Shown: positions 34,277 to 43,765 of the stretch, piece by piece
How the letters are laid out: each line of letters begins with the position of its first letter
How positions within the stretch are numbered: position 1 is the stretch's first letter
NCBI RefSeq assembly: GCF_007035645.1
Contig: NZ_AP019632.1
Span: 3,906,001 to 3,970,000, forward strand
Length of the DNA stretch: 64,000 nt
Direction: 5' to 3'
Source of the DNA: Enterobacter asburiae
GTDB lineage: Bacteria; Pseudomonadota; Gammaproteobacteria; Enterobacterales; Enterobacteriaceae
Notes under the pieces: generated by a model
Told to the model about the DNA's origin: nothing
Databases searched by the model: none
Seen by the model: the letters and a program-made list of their open reading frames with translations, nothing else
Position numbers and translations under genes: made by a program

Positions 34277-35497
34277 ATGATTAGAATCACAAGGACTGTT
34301 GAAAGCGAACATTGCTTACAAGAATATATTTCAACGTTTTCTGCCTTAAATAATCTTATTGACCGACACCTTTCTAAAACTTATCTCAATCTTTTTGCCC
34401 GCCCTCAGCAGGCTGAAGATGGTGCGGTTGAATGGTATAGCGAAATAAATGGTAAACCCCAACGCTTTAACGCTTTAAACGTCGTTGAGCGAGACAAAAT
34501 CGCCATACTCCTCTCACAAAAGCTGGCGGCACTCACTCAACTTCATCAAACACTCTCGACTAGCGCGCAGACTTCTCCCGAAACACTGCAGTTACTGGCA
34601 AAAATAGCCAGACAGCCCTCACCAGAAAGAATATGGATCGTTGACGGTCAGCCTGTGATTACAGGCTGGGACATCATGCCTGAAACTAAGTTGCCGGCAG
34701 AACCGCTGGCTAAAAAGCGTGGGTGGTTATGGCTGGGGCTTTTAGCACTGGCTCTGCTTCTGGCTCTTGTTCTCCTGCGCGGCTGCTGGCCGACTGTCAA
34801 AGTAGCCACTCCTGCCGTTTCTCCCGTCCAGCCAGCCCCTGAGCATCAGGTCAAAATGCTCTGCCCGGCACAGCGGACAAAACAGCAGGCACCTGAAATG
34901 GTTATTATTTTTGATGCTTCTGGCTCTATGGCCATGAGCATGGATGCCACACCAGAAGAGATAATGCGGTGGATGCAGGATAAACCTGTACCCGGTATCG
35001 ATCGTGAACCTCGTCGCATTACGCTCGCACATCAATCCGCTAAACACATTATCGATGACGTGCCAAATGACATGGACATTAGCCTTATTGCCGCAGCTAA
35101 TTGCCACCAGGTGAACGCAACTCCGGCTTTCCTGCCGGAACAACGCGCTGAGCTAAAAAAGTTAATTGATAAAATCCAGCCGGTGGGTAAAACCGCTCTG
35201 GCAGAGGCGTTAGAAGAGGCGGGGAAACGAGTTAATGGCGTTGACCGTGATGCCATAATTCTACTGGTGACGGACGGGGAAGAGACATGCGGAGGCTCGC
35301 CTTGCGATGTCGCGCTTGAGCTAAAAAAACGTAAGCCCCGATTACAGGTCAATGTTGTCGATATCATGAATACCGGCGCCGGAAACTGTATTGCCAGCAA
35401 TACAGGTGGAAAGGTATTTGCTGTCAATAATACGCAGGAGTTTAATAAGATGATGAACAACGCCGTGAAGGAATATATACCGCAGGGTTGTGATTAA
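34277..35497 (+). CDS. SrfA-like membrane protein with periplasmic VWA domain
   Basis: A 406-residue single-pass protein. Residues 1-145 are cytoplasmic and share landmarks with the srfA product (WY near the front, then a helical Leu/Gln-rich stretch and RIWIVDGQPVITGWDI). A transmembrane helix at about 149-170 ends in LLRGCW. The periplasmic part is a von Willebrand A domain with a complete MIDAS start Asp213-x-Ser215-x-Ser217 (FDASGSM), a later Thr in GKTALAEAL, and LLVTDGEETCGG. Cys-rich loops suggest disulfides. First gene of the block; the ribosome binding site (AAAGG) is unusually close to the ATG. Probably binds metal-dependent partners in the periplasm. Confidence 0.8.
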   Translation: MIRITRTVESEHCLQEYISTFSALNNLIDRHLSKTYLNLFARPQQAEDGAVEWYSEINGKPQRFNALNVVERDKIAILLSQKLAALTQLHQTLSTSAQTSPETLQLLAKIARQPSPERIWIVDGQPVITGWDIMPETKLPAEPLAKKRGWLWLGLLALALLLALVLLRGCWPTVKVATPAVSPVQPAPEHQVKMLCPAQRTKQQAPEMVIIFDASGSMAMSMDATPEEIMRWMQDKPVPGIDREPRRITLAHQSAKHIIDDVPNDMDISLIAAANCHQVNATPAFLPEQRAELKKLIDKIQPVGKTALAEALEEAGKRVNGVDRDAIILLVTDGEETCGGSPCDVALELKKRKPRLQVNVVDIMNTGAGNCIASNTGGKVFAVNNTQEFNKMMNNAVKEYIPQGCD

Positions 35498-35593
35498 CAC
35501 ATTAGAGAAAATGAATACATTGCCAGAAATATAGTTTCACAGCGAAACTTTTTTGCGGCAATCGGATATGCGCACGTCCCAATAATAAGTTTA

Positions 35594-35607
35594 GTTTAGG
35601 TCTAAAC
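35594..35607. promoter_or_regulatory. Palindrome upstream of srfA
   Basis: GTTTAG-GT-CTAAAC is perfect over 14 bases, in the 248-base gap between the VWA gene and the srfA start. Candidate operator for an internal promoter of the block. The rest of the gap (35498-35745) shows no gene. Confidence 0.4.
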
Positions 35608-35745
35608 GTTTTCGGCCATTTGCCGATAATACTCAATATTTTGTTGCCATAAACAATTGACGCAGATTACCCGGCGTATTTGCGGCGTCCTTTTCCACAG
35701 TGGAACTTGCTTTCACTTGTTCGTTTAACAGCAAAGGCATGCAGC

Positions 35746-37119
35746 GTGAAAGAAATTTTTCTATGCAGTGACAAGCTCGATAAATATCAGTCGATGGGTG
35801 AGAATGGACAGGCAGTATATATTTCCGCATTACAGCTGCGTGAAACCCTACGACTTAGAAAACAAACGGCGGTTGCTGACACTTTAGCCATCCCGCAAAT
35901 CAGCGAGCATGGCGATCGAATCGACTGGTATGCCCCGCTGGCCGGTGACGTTATTCCATGGACGGCCGCAACGGAAGCTGAGCGCCAGGCCGCGCTCGCG
36001 CAACTCGAAACCACCCATGCAGCGTTTCGCCAGATAAGTAATGAATTTGCCCAAAGCCAGCAGCCGGAACGCCGGCTCTTTGGGAAATTACTTGAAAAAG
36101 CGATGCAATTCCCCGATCAGCAGCACGTGTGGCTGGTAGGTGGAAAGCCGGTCATCAGTTTTTGGGGATTTGTGAACGCCACTAACCAGGCCCGCATCGA
36201 GCCGTTAGACTGTTTGCGTCCCATATCTACAGCCTTGCCTCCGCAATCAGCCAGTATTGAACCGGTGATACCAGAACGCACTTTCACGCATCAAAGGCAC
36301 GCCAAAAGACGCTGGTGGTTGCTCTTACCCGCATGGTTGCGTTGGCTACTGCCGCTACTTCTGTTACTCCTTTTAGCGTTACTGTTCTTACGGGGTTGCA
36401 TGCCAGGCATAACGATCCCTGGTATTTCATCTTCCGTACCCGCTTTGCCCGCGCCCCACCTTCCAACAGCCGAATCTCTTGCGCCGTCGTCAAGGGCCAT
36501 CATCAGCACAACAACGTCTAAGGCGAACCTGCATTCGACAACGGGCAGTGAGATTTTAAGCACCACGGGCACTTCACTCACAACGTCACAAGAGCAATCA
36601 GCATTACAAACGCCGTCACAAAGCGCAGCAGCAACGGCATCTGCTGTGGATCCTGCGTCAGCCACGAATAGCCCTCATCCCGGCGGAACAGCACCTGCTC
36701 TCGAAGCGCCATCGGCCAATACCTCAACTGGCGCTAAAGTCCCGTTGACCCTGCCCGCATCTTCACTGGCCCAAGGAAACACCCGTTTTCTGGACGGGAA
36801 CTGGCACGCAGGGGCTGGTATTCAGGATCAACGCACAGGAAAGCCCCTTAGTCTGAGTTACCAAATCAATGACGGTAAGGGCGAAGTAAAGATGATCCGT
36901 GGCGACGGTGTGACCTGTCGTGGCGCGGTCAACGCGGCCATTCAGTCAGGTCATCTCGCCATTAACAATCAGGGAGAAGCACTGTGCTCCGATGGCTCAC
37001 GCTACCAAATGCCAGAAATTCTGTGTGCTCCCGGCGCGCAAAACATTGCGGATTGCAAAGGCCGTTACGACGCCAAAACACTTTTCCCTATTTCGATGAA
37101 GCAGGAGGCAAGTCAGTAA
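35746..37119 (+). CDS. srfA: SrfA-like single-pass membrane protein
   Basis: SrfA family, first gene of the srfABC set known from Salmonella as SsrB-regulated; its molecular role is not established. The GTG start at 35746 has AAAGG eight bases upstream and gives V/MKEIFLCSDKLDKYQSMGEN, which fits the SrfA start; the longer frame from 35680 adds 22 unlike residues. Of 457 residues, about 1-185 are cytoplasmic, 190-219 a very leucine-rich membrane helix ending in LRGCMPGI, then a Ser/Thr/Ala-rich linker (about 240-340). The C-terminal periplasmic domain has four Cys (CRGAV, CSDGS, CAPG, CKGR). The LRGC junction matches the VWA protein upstream, so the two are paralogues in their front halves. 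Stop abuts srfB. Confidence 0.8.
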   Translation: MKEIFLCSDKLDKYQSMGENGQAVYISALQLRETLRLRKQTAVADTLAIPQISEHGDRIDWYAPLAGDVIPWTAATEAERQAALAQLETTHAAFRQISNEFAQSQQPERRLFGKLLEKAMQFPDQQHVWLVGGKPVISFWGFVNATNQARIEPLDCLRPISTALPPQSASIEPVIPERTFTHQRHAKRRWWLLLPAWLRWLLPLLLLLLLALLFLRGCMPGITIPGISSSVPALPAPHLPTAESLAPSSRAIISTTTSKANLHSTTGSEILSTTGTSLTTSQEQSALQTPSQSAAATASAVDPASATNSPHPGGTAPALEAPSANTSTGAKVPLTLPASSLAQGNTRFLDGNWHAGAGIQDQRTGKPLSLSYQINDGKGEVKMIRGDGVTCRGAVNAAIQSGHLAINNQGEALCSDGSRYQMPEILCAPGAQNIADCKGRYDAKTLFPISMKQEASQ

Positions 37120-40100
37120 ATGCTCGCTGAACTCACTGATTTTAAAAAACAGGTCAAACTTATTCGCGACAGCGGGATCCAGTTCCTTGATTTCGCCTTT
37201 ACCCTGCCAACGCGTAAAGAATATGGGGAATTTCTTCGTCAACAGGGCGACGAGGCTATTATGCGGCTTATCTATAATGAGAGGGAAGATAAGCTGCAGA
37301 TCCCTCAGCCTGACAGCGAACCTCCTCGCTACGCAGACTCCGACTACACATTGACGACCGAAGAGTCGCTACGCCTCTATCGCGGCCTCTGGTTACCGCT
37401 GCCATTTTTCCGCTTCAACCCGCCACGAGCCTTTGCTCACGGGCCGTATAACTGGTCACGCGTCCAGTTCCATGAGCTGCCTGAGCCGGATGAAAAGGGC
37501 AATACCTGGCGCGCTACTCTGATTTTTGATACCAAAATTTTCCCGGATCGCGAGAATACGCAGTATCTCGCACCGGGCGAGGATGATATCCGTTCAGGCG
37601 CGGGATTTGCTCTGGCACGCCATCCTCACGAGATGGGGGAGTTTCTCTCACTGCCATGGGTGAATGAATGGCTACGGGAAATTTTCAGTACTCAGGCTCG
37701 CGAAGTATTACGCCAACATATTGATGACATTGATGAACAACTACTGCAGAAGGAACATCAGGCGCATTATCTTAACCTGCTGCATGTCCTGGCGACGACG
37801 ATTGTCGTTCCTGAAGTACAGGTCAACGACGTAAAAATCCGGGACTCAGCGATACCTGTAGATCTCGTGCTGGACATTGGTAACTCACGTAGCTGCGGCA
37901 TCCTGATCGAAGAACATCGTGACGACAATAAAGGGCTTTCTCAACTTTATCAGCTTCAGCTCCGAGATTTGAGCCAACCGCAATTTGTTTATAACGAGCC
38001 TTTTGACAGCCGTCTCGAGTTTGCCCAGGCCGAATTCGGCAAGCAGGATTTCTCGCTAAAAAGCGGGCGCAGCGATGCCTTCACATGGCCAACCATTGGA
38101 CGCGTCGGCGGAGAAGCCTTCAGAATGGCGGCTCAACGCCTGGGTACCGAGGGCTCAACAGGGATCTCCAGCCCTAAACGCTACCTCTGGGACGATCAAC
38201 CCTATTCACCGGGATGGCGCTTTAGCCAGGCCTTCGTGAAAAGTGACAGAGAGCCGTTAGCCACTGCAGCACCGCTGCTGTATATGATCAACGATCAGGG
38301 GAAATTGCTCATTCGCCTGAAAAATGAAGAAGACCGTATGCCCGTCTTCACGCCGGTATACAGTCGTAGCTCGCTGATGACGATGATGTTGTCAGAGGTA
38401 TTAAGCCAGGCTCTCATGCAAATCAACAGCCCTTCACAGCGGCTGAAGATGAACCACGCCAGCACACCGCGTCGTTTACGAAATGTCATTATGACTGTCC
38501 CTCCGGCGATGCCAAAGCCTGAGCGCGCTATCTTTGAGGAGAGCATGCATGACGCTATCCGCATGGTCTGGAAAGCGCTCGGCTGGGAAGAGATGGATTA
38601 TGAAGGCGATGACCCGCAGTGCTTGAAATACGCCCATCCAGGCGTACACGTGAAGTGGGACGAAGCCACCTGTGGGCAGTTGGTATATCTCTATAACGAA
38701 ACGCAGAACTACTTTGGCGGTCGCACGGACGAATTTTTTGCAGCTACTCGCCGTCCCGATACTCAAAAGGACACCAGCGATACACGCTCATTAAAAATCG
38801 CGTCGATTGACATTGGCGGAGGAACGACCGATCTCGTCATTTCTCGCTACACGCTGGATGAAGGCCAGGGCATTAACGTCCGGATTACCCCGAAACAGCT
38901 TTTCCGTGAAGGGTTTAAGGTAGCAGGCGACGACATACTGCTGGATGTTATACGGCTTTTCCTCCAGCCAGCAGTAAAAGCGGCCATGACCAAAGTCGGC
39001 CACAGCGATCTTGCAGCCGAATCAATGATGTCACAACTGTTCGGTAGTGAATCGATCGAAGCCGGAAAACAGGTATTACGTCAGCAGCTTACATTACAGA
39101 TCTTCGCGCCTCTGGCGTTATCTATTTTGCATCGCTATGAAGAGTACTCCCCGGAAAATGGGCGGGAGATACTGAATTACACCTTCCGTGAGCTACTTGC
39201 CGATAATCTTCCAACCGAGAAAGTACAGGATTACGTCAACGACGTTGCCCGTTCCGGACAGCTTGCGAGCGAAGTACCGTTCTCCATTCTGGATGTACCG
39301 CTGGAGTTGGATCTTGCGCGTCTGCACAATGAATTTATCGACCCTCGCAGCGGGCGAATGAACATTTGCCACAGCCTGCGCGCGTTGTGCGAAGTGCTTT
39401 GGCACTACAACTGCGATGTATTACTTTTAACCGGTCGTCCATCCCGCCTGCCGGGAATCCAAGCGCTCATTCGCCAGCTTCAACCTGTTCCCCCTTCTCG
39501 CGTGCTGCCACTCCATGGTTATGAAACCGGTGGCTGGTATCCGTTTAACAAGAAAGGATGCATTGACGATCCGAAATCGACAGCCGTTGTGGGGGCGATG
39601 CTGTGCCTGTTAGCGGAGAAATCCAGGCTCAACAACTTCTTCTTCCGCACTGCGAACTTTAAGCCTTATTCAACCATCCGCTATGTCGGGATGCTTGATG
39701 GAAACAATGTGATTAAAGACAGCAATGTCGCCTATCGCGACGTTGATTTGGACTCCGCTGATTTCCAGTTACCGGAAGGGAAAGGCTTTGAAGCACGGGG
39801 GGAAGTGCGTATCGGTTTCCGCCAGCTTGATAACGAACGCTGGCCATCGACCGCACTTTACACCCTAAAAATTACCAGTGCGAACCTGGCAAGCGAGCTG
39901 TCGGGTGATGCTGTAATAAGCATCGGTTTAACCGCAGAACAGGGACGTGGACGTAGTAGCGAAGAACCGGTCAGTCCGGAGCGCTTCCAGATTGGCTCGA
40001 TGGAAATGAAAAACGCACAGCGCGGTTATGGTCGTAGAGATGTTGCATTCCAGTTGAACACAATGGTCGGTAATGGGCTGAGTGAAACCCATTACTGGCT

Positions 40101-40125
40101 GGATAGCGGGAGTATTAAAAGCTAA
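37120..40125 (+). CDS. srfB: SrfB, actin/Hsp70-like ATPase
   Basis: A 1001-residue SrfB-family protein. It has the ATPase signature of the actin/Hsp70 superfamily: phosphate-1 motif DLVLDIGNSRSCGI (Asp252 region), phosphate-2 motif IDIGGGTTDLVISRY (Asp564, Gly566-568, Asp571), and adenosine motif LLLTGRPSRLPGIQALI (768-784). There is no signal peptide or membrane segment, so it is cytoplasmic. Size is far above DnaK-type proteins; the first 240 residues and last 150 are family-specific. ATG directly follows the srfA stop and its stop overlaps srfC (TAATG), so the three are translated as a unit. Named a virulence factor by homology, but its activity is unproven. Confidence 0.9.
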   Translation: MLAELTDFKKQVKLIRDSGIQFLDFAFTLPTRKEYGEFLRQQGDEAIMRLIYNEREDKLQIPQPDSEPPRYADSDYTLTTEESLRLYRGLWLPLPFFRFNPPRAFAHGPYNWSRVQFHELPEPDEKGNTWRATLIFDTKIFPDRENTQYLAPGEDDIRSGAGFALARHPHEMGEFLSLPWVNEWLREIFSTQAREVLRQHIDDIDEQLLQKEHQAHYLNLLHVLATTIVVPEVQVNDVKIRDSAIPVDLVLDIGNSRSCGILIEEHRDDNKGLSQLYQLQLRDLSQPQFVYNEPFDSRLEFAQAEFGKQDFSLKSGRSDAFTWPTIGRVGGEAFRMAAQRLGTEGSTGISSPKRYLWDDQPYSPGWRFSQAFVKSDREPLATAAPLLYMINDQGKLLIRLKNEEDRMPVFTPVYSRSSLMTMMLSEVLSQALMQINSPSQRLKMNHASTPRRLRNVIMTVPPAMPKPERAIFEESMHDAIRMVWKALGWEEMDYEGDDPQCLKYAHPGVHVKWDEATCGQLVYLYNETQNYFGGRTDEFFAATRRPDTQKDTSDTRSLKIASIDIGGGTTDLVISRYTLDEGQGINVRITPKQLFREGFKVAGDDILLDVIRLFLQPAVKAAMTKVGHSDLAAESMMSQLFGSESIEAGKQVLRQQLTLQIFAPLALSILHRYEEYSPENGREILNYTFRELLADNLPTEKVQDYVNDVARSGQLASEVPFSILDVPLELDLARLHNEFIDPRSGRMNICHSLRALCEVLWHYNCDVLLLTGRPSRLPGIQALIRQLQPVPPSRVLPLHGYETGGWYPFNKKGCIDDPKSTAVVGAMLCLLAEKSRLNNFFFRTANFKPYSTIRYVGMLDGNNVIKDSNVAYRDVDLDSADFQLPEGKGFEARGEVRIGFRQLDNERWPSTALYTLKITSANLASELSGDAVISIGLTAEQGRGRSSEEPVSPERFQIGSMEMKNAQRGYGRRDVAFQLNTMVGNGLSETHYWLDSGSIKS

Positions 40126-42791
40126 TGAGCACTATTCATCCCAACACCATTATCCAGGGCTGGAATGGCGTCGAACAAGGTGCAGGCCGGGCCATTGACT
40201 GGATCGCAAGCGTTCGTCAGGACGCGCCGCGCCTGAACACTGAAGCCGATCGCCTGACCATGAACTTGCGCCGCAGCCGTAACAAAGCACGCAGATTGGC
40301 GCAGGCCGCAGCGAAACCGATGACAATCGGCTTCTTTGGCTTGTCGCAGGCAGGCAAATCGTATCTCATTTCCGCGCTGGCTGCGGGTGAAAACGGAAAG
40401 CTGGAAACACGTCTCGGCGGCAATCAGCTCGATTTTCTGACCCACATCAACCCGCCTGGCGGCGGCAAAGAGGCGACGGGTCTTGTTACCCGGTTTAGCC
40501 GCAGTGCTCAGAGCTCAGACGACCGCTGGCCTGTCACGTTACAGCTCTTCAACGAAGTGGAAATGGGGAAGATCCTCGCCAACGCATTCATCCATGACTT
40601 CAACCAGGAAAAATTTGACTGGCAGTTCGATGAAAAACGCATCAGCGATCTGTTAACGTCCCTGTCGAAACGACGCCTGACCTCCCGCAGCCCTGGCGTG
40701 ACCGAAGATGACGTAGTTTCTTTTTGGGATTACCTCATCCGCCATGCTGAGAAAACGCAAAGCCGTTTTGCCCTGACCTACTGGCCACAGGCAGTAAGCC
40801 TCGCACCATGGCTTTCTGTTGAAGATCGCGGCCAGCTTTTCTCCGTTTTATGGGGCGAAGTACCAGAACTAACCAATGCCTATATCCGTTTTGCCAACAC
40901 GCTACAGCGTCTCGGTGGAGTGCAGGAGCTGCGTGCCCCGCTGAGCACGCTGGTTCGTAACGAAAACGGCCTGCTTATCCAGCGGGATAGCATCATGAAC
41001 GTCGATATGCTGGAGCGGCTGAATACTCCGTCGGATCAGACTATTGAAGTCTGTCCTGTGGTAAATGGGCAAACGGGTGCGTCTATTTCGCTATCGCTGG
41101 CAGAGCTCACTGCGCTTACCGTTGAATTGCATATCCCGTTAATGGCTCCGCCTCGCGAAACAATCTTCGAAGCCGTCGACTTGCTTGATTTCCCGGGTTA
41201 TCGCGGCCGTCTGGCGGTGGAGTCCATGAGTGATGTCACTCGCGAGGTTAAAAATGCAGAGAGCAACCCGCTAGCGCAGTTAATTTTGCGCGGAAAAGTG
41301 GCCTATCTTTTTGAACGTTATACCGAAAACCAGGAGATGAATGTCCTGGTGGTGTGTACGGCCTCAACAAAACAGTCTGATGTCAAAGAAGTGGGCGGCG
41401 TTCTGGACGAGTGGATCCGTTACACCCAGGGCGCCGATGCCGACGCGCGTGGTCGTCGCTTACCTGGCCTAGTCTGGGCATTAACCATGTTTGATCTGCG
41501 CATTAGCCAAAACCTTTCCCATGACGAAGCACTTCTTCGCCAGTCCTGGGGGCTTGGCGGGATGATCAAAATGGCGATGACCGAGCGTTTTGGCCAGTAC
41601 AAATGGATGCAGGAATGGAGCCAGGGTCAGGCGTTCAATAACACGTTCCTGGTACGCAAACCGCGCCAGCAAACGCCCTTTATCCGCATGAACGCAGGTA
41701 GTGAAGCGACTTTCAACGACGACAATGGCGGGCAGCTCGCACTGATGCGGAAAACCTTCCTTGAAGATGAAGCTGTCGCTCGCTACATCGCGAACCCTGC
41801 TGAAGCCTGGGATGCGATGCTCACCCTCAACGACGGTGGTATGCGCCGAATGGCCGATTATCTGGCCCGCGTCGCCCGCCCTGAACTGAAACTGGAGCGG
41901 ATCGCAGAACAGCTCGACGAGATCCGCCACGAACTGGTCGAAGGGGGACTGGGGAACTGGTACCAGCCGGACGGCGAAGAAGAGCTGTCCAGAAAATCCC
42001 GAATTGCGCAAGAGATCCTTGCCACCCTGAAAAAACGCAGCGGCATGCACGGCGAACTGCTGGCGCGGTTGGTTCCGGCACGCCGCGATCTCCATGCACT
42101 TTACATGCAGCAAACGACCCTGTCTGCGCCTGAAGCAGAAGAAGAAGATGCAGGATTCTTTGATATCGGTGTGGAAGATGCTTTCGAAAGCAGCGCAACT
42201 GCGGTGACGACGCACAGCCATGAGATCGCTTTCGCGCACCAGAGCGTTCAGCTCTGGATTAACCATCTGCGCGGCCTGCCTGAAACCGCCGCCATGCTCA
42301 ACTACATCAGTCTTCCGCGCCCGATTGCCGAAGCGCTGGTAGACGAATTGATCACGGGGTTATTGCGTTCACGTGTCGAGGACGCGCTGGTCAATGCAAT
42401 GAAAAATACCGAGCAGGCTGGCGTTCGTCGCGAACGCATGGTCGAGCGTCAGGTTTCACGCGTGCTTCACGTGATGAGCGATTTCATCACCTGGCTGGGC
42501 TATCAAAATATGCCGGAATCGAAACGCCCGGCCCGTCTCAACCAGCCCGAACAGCCGATCTTTACCCGTCCACCAACGTGCGACAGCGTGGTCTGGAAAG
42601 GTGATGAACGCCTGGCACGCCTGACGCCGCAACAGCTGAACTACAGTGCCTTCTTTATCATCGACTGGCTGGTTGGCCTGGAAGCACTCATTACCGAAAA
42701 CGCAGGTCATTCTGCCGGACGCGAGATTAGCGTCGCGCAGAACGAAAATCTGGGCGTCATTCTCCGCCAGATTAAATTGGCAAAGGAGTAA
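40125..42791 (+). CDS. srfC: SrfC, P-loop GTPase-like protein
   Basis: An 888-residue SrfC-family protein. The P-loop is GLSQAGKS at 72-79, the DxxG motif DFPG at 355-358 (DLLDFPGYRG), and a likely base-recognition motif TMFD lies near 455. The long helical C-terminal half (about 560-888) and the wide spacing of the GTPase motifs recall dynamin-like or large regulatory GTPases; this is an inference. No signal peptide. It overlaps srfB by one base and is followed after six bases by the next gene. With SrfB it gives the block two cytoplasmic NTPases. Confidence 0.88.
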   Translation: MSTIHPNTIIQGWNGVEQGAGRAIDWIASVRQDAPRLNTEADRLTMNLRRSRNKARRLAQAAAKPMTIGFFGLSQAGKSYLISALAAGENGKLETRLGGNQLDFLTHINPPGGGKEATGLVTRFSRSAQSSDDRWPVTLQLFNEVEMGKILANAFIHDFNQEKFDWQFDEKRISDLLTSLSKRRLTSRSPGVTEDDVVSFWDYLIRHAEKTQSRFALTYWPQAVSLAPWLSVEDRGQLFSVLWGEVPELTNAYIRFANTLQRLGGVQELRAPLSTLVRNENGLLIQRDSIMNVDMLERLNTPSDQTIEVCPVVNGQTGASISLSLAELTALTVELHIPLMAPPRETIFEAVDLLDFPGYRGRLAVESMSDVTREVKNAESNPLAQLILRGKVAYLFERYTENQEMNVLVVCTASTKQSDVKEVGGVLDEWIRYTQGADADARGRRLPGLVWALTMFDLRISQNLSHDEALLRQSWGLGGMIKMAMTERFGQYKWMQEWSQGQAFNNTFLVRKPRQQTPFIRMNAGSEATFNDDNGGQLALMRKTFLEDEAVARYIANPAEAWDAMLTLNDGGMRRMADYLARVARPELKLERIAEQLDEIRHELVEGGLGNWYQPDGEEELSRKSRIAQEILATLKKRSGMHGELLARLVPARRDLHALYMQQTTLSAPEAEEEDAGFFDIGVEDAFESSATAVTTHSHEIAFAHQSVQLWINHLRGLPETAAMLNYISLPRPIAEALVDELITGLLRSRVEDALVNAMKNTEQAGVRRERMVERQVSRVLHVMSDFITWLGYQNMPESKRPARLNQPEQPIFTRPPTCDSVVWKGDERLARLTPQQLNYSAFFIIDWLVGLEALITENAGHSAGREISVAQNENLGVILRQIKLAKE

Positions 42792-42797
42792 CTGGAC

Positions 42798-43757
42798 GTG
42801 ATCAAACCTGAACTTAAGACGCTGACCCCTATACAACCAGGATTCGCATTGCTCTTGTTGAAAGGCTGGAAAGGCGATGCCGAGGGCGTCACAATCTCGG
42901 TAGTACGTAATCAGGATCGTCTGTATCTGGATAGCCACGGTGATTGGGTCAGTGGCGAGATTTTCCTCGCCCTTCCTCCATTGATACAAAATGAGGAGAC
43001 GCCCTGCGTTCAGGTCGGCCCTTCTCTGATCGATCCACTACTCGCCAACCGCCAGGCGGCCTATCGCATCACCATCAAAGATGGAAGTAATAAGGATATG
43101 GGGATTCTGACCATCGCTGAAGGGCTACTTAGCTCCCAGGCCGGTGGTGAAAACCCACTCCCGGAAAATATACAGACGCTGAATGATACTCCCATCGTGC
43201 AGCCGATGTCCGTTCAAGAACCGGAACCTGTCGTTTTAGAACCTGTCGCAGAAAAGCCTGTATCTCAACAGCCGCAGAAGCCGAAAAGTAAGCTGCCGTT
43301 ATTTGCGGGATTAGCCATTCTATTGCTCCTGCTGGCCGCTGCTGGGTGGTGGTTTACCCGTAAGCCAGAGCCTGCAATTCCAGCGGCACCTCCCGCGCCC
43401 GTCGCGAAAATTACCGGGCCGTGTGGTGATGAACAAATGGCGAGCGGCAATGAAATGGCGTTCGTTAAAGGGTGCCTGCGTAGCCAGCCAAGTAGTGCAC
43501 AACTGCTGGACGTCATCGCAAAAGCGAAAGCGGCAAAACATTGCGATATCGCTCAGCGCCTTTACGCCTATAAAGCCCAGTCCGGCGATACGCAGATGGC
43601 CGTTCGTTATGCACAAGAATATGACCCGAAAACCGCAAAACCAGGGGGATGCTTCAATCCTGACGCAGAGACAGCGGCGTATTGGTATGAGTCGGTTGTA
43701 AATCAGGACCCGCAGAATAACGAGGCCAAAGCCCGTTTAGCTGAGCTGAAGAAATAG
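42798..43757 (+). CDS. Single-pass membrane protein of the Srf block
   Basis: I do not recognise a named family. The 319-residue protein starts at a GTG with AAAGGAG about ten bases upstream. Residues 1-110 are a predicted cytoplasmic beta-rich domain (FALLLLKGWKGDAEGVTISV near the front), 110-160 a Pro/Glu-rich linker, and 166-187 a membrane helix (LPLFAGLAILLLLLAAAGWW). A periplasmic tail (about 210-319) has four Cys and a helical repeat-like end (DPQNNEAKARLAELKK), which looks like a TPR remnant. The cytoplasm-helix-periplasm layout repeats that of the two SrfA-type proteins, so it may be a third structural link. Confidence 0.7.
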   Translation: MIKPELKTLTPIQPGFALLLLKGWKGDAEGVTISVVRNQDRLYLDSHGDWVSGEIFLALPPLIQNEETPCVQVGPSLIDPLLANRQAAYRITIKDGSNKDMGILTIAEGLLSSQAGGENPLPENIQTLNDTPIVQPMSVQEPEPVVLEPVAEKPVSQQPQKPKSKLPLFAGLAILLLLLAAAGWWFTRKPEPAIPAAPPAPVAKITGPCGDEQMASGNEMAFVKGCLRSQPSSAQLLDVIAKAKAAKHCDIAQRLYAYKAQSGDTQMAVRYAQEYDPKTAKPGGCFNPDAETAAYWYESVVNQDPQNNEAKARLAELKK

Positions 43758-43765
43758 GATAAACA

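Noticed and set aside
36480..36680. Repeat array within srfA
   Set aside because: The Ser/Thr-rich stretch is a low-complexity protein linker, not a DNA repeat array.
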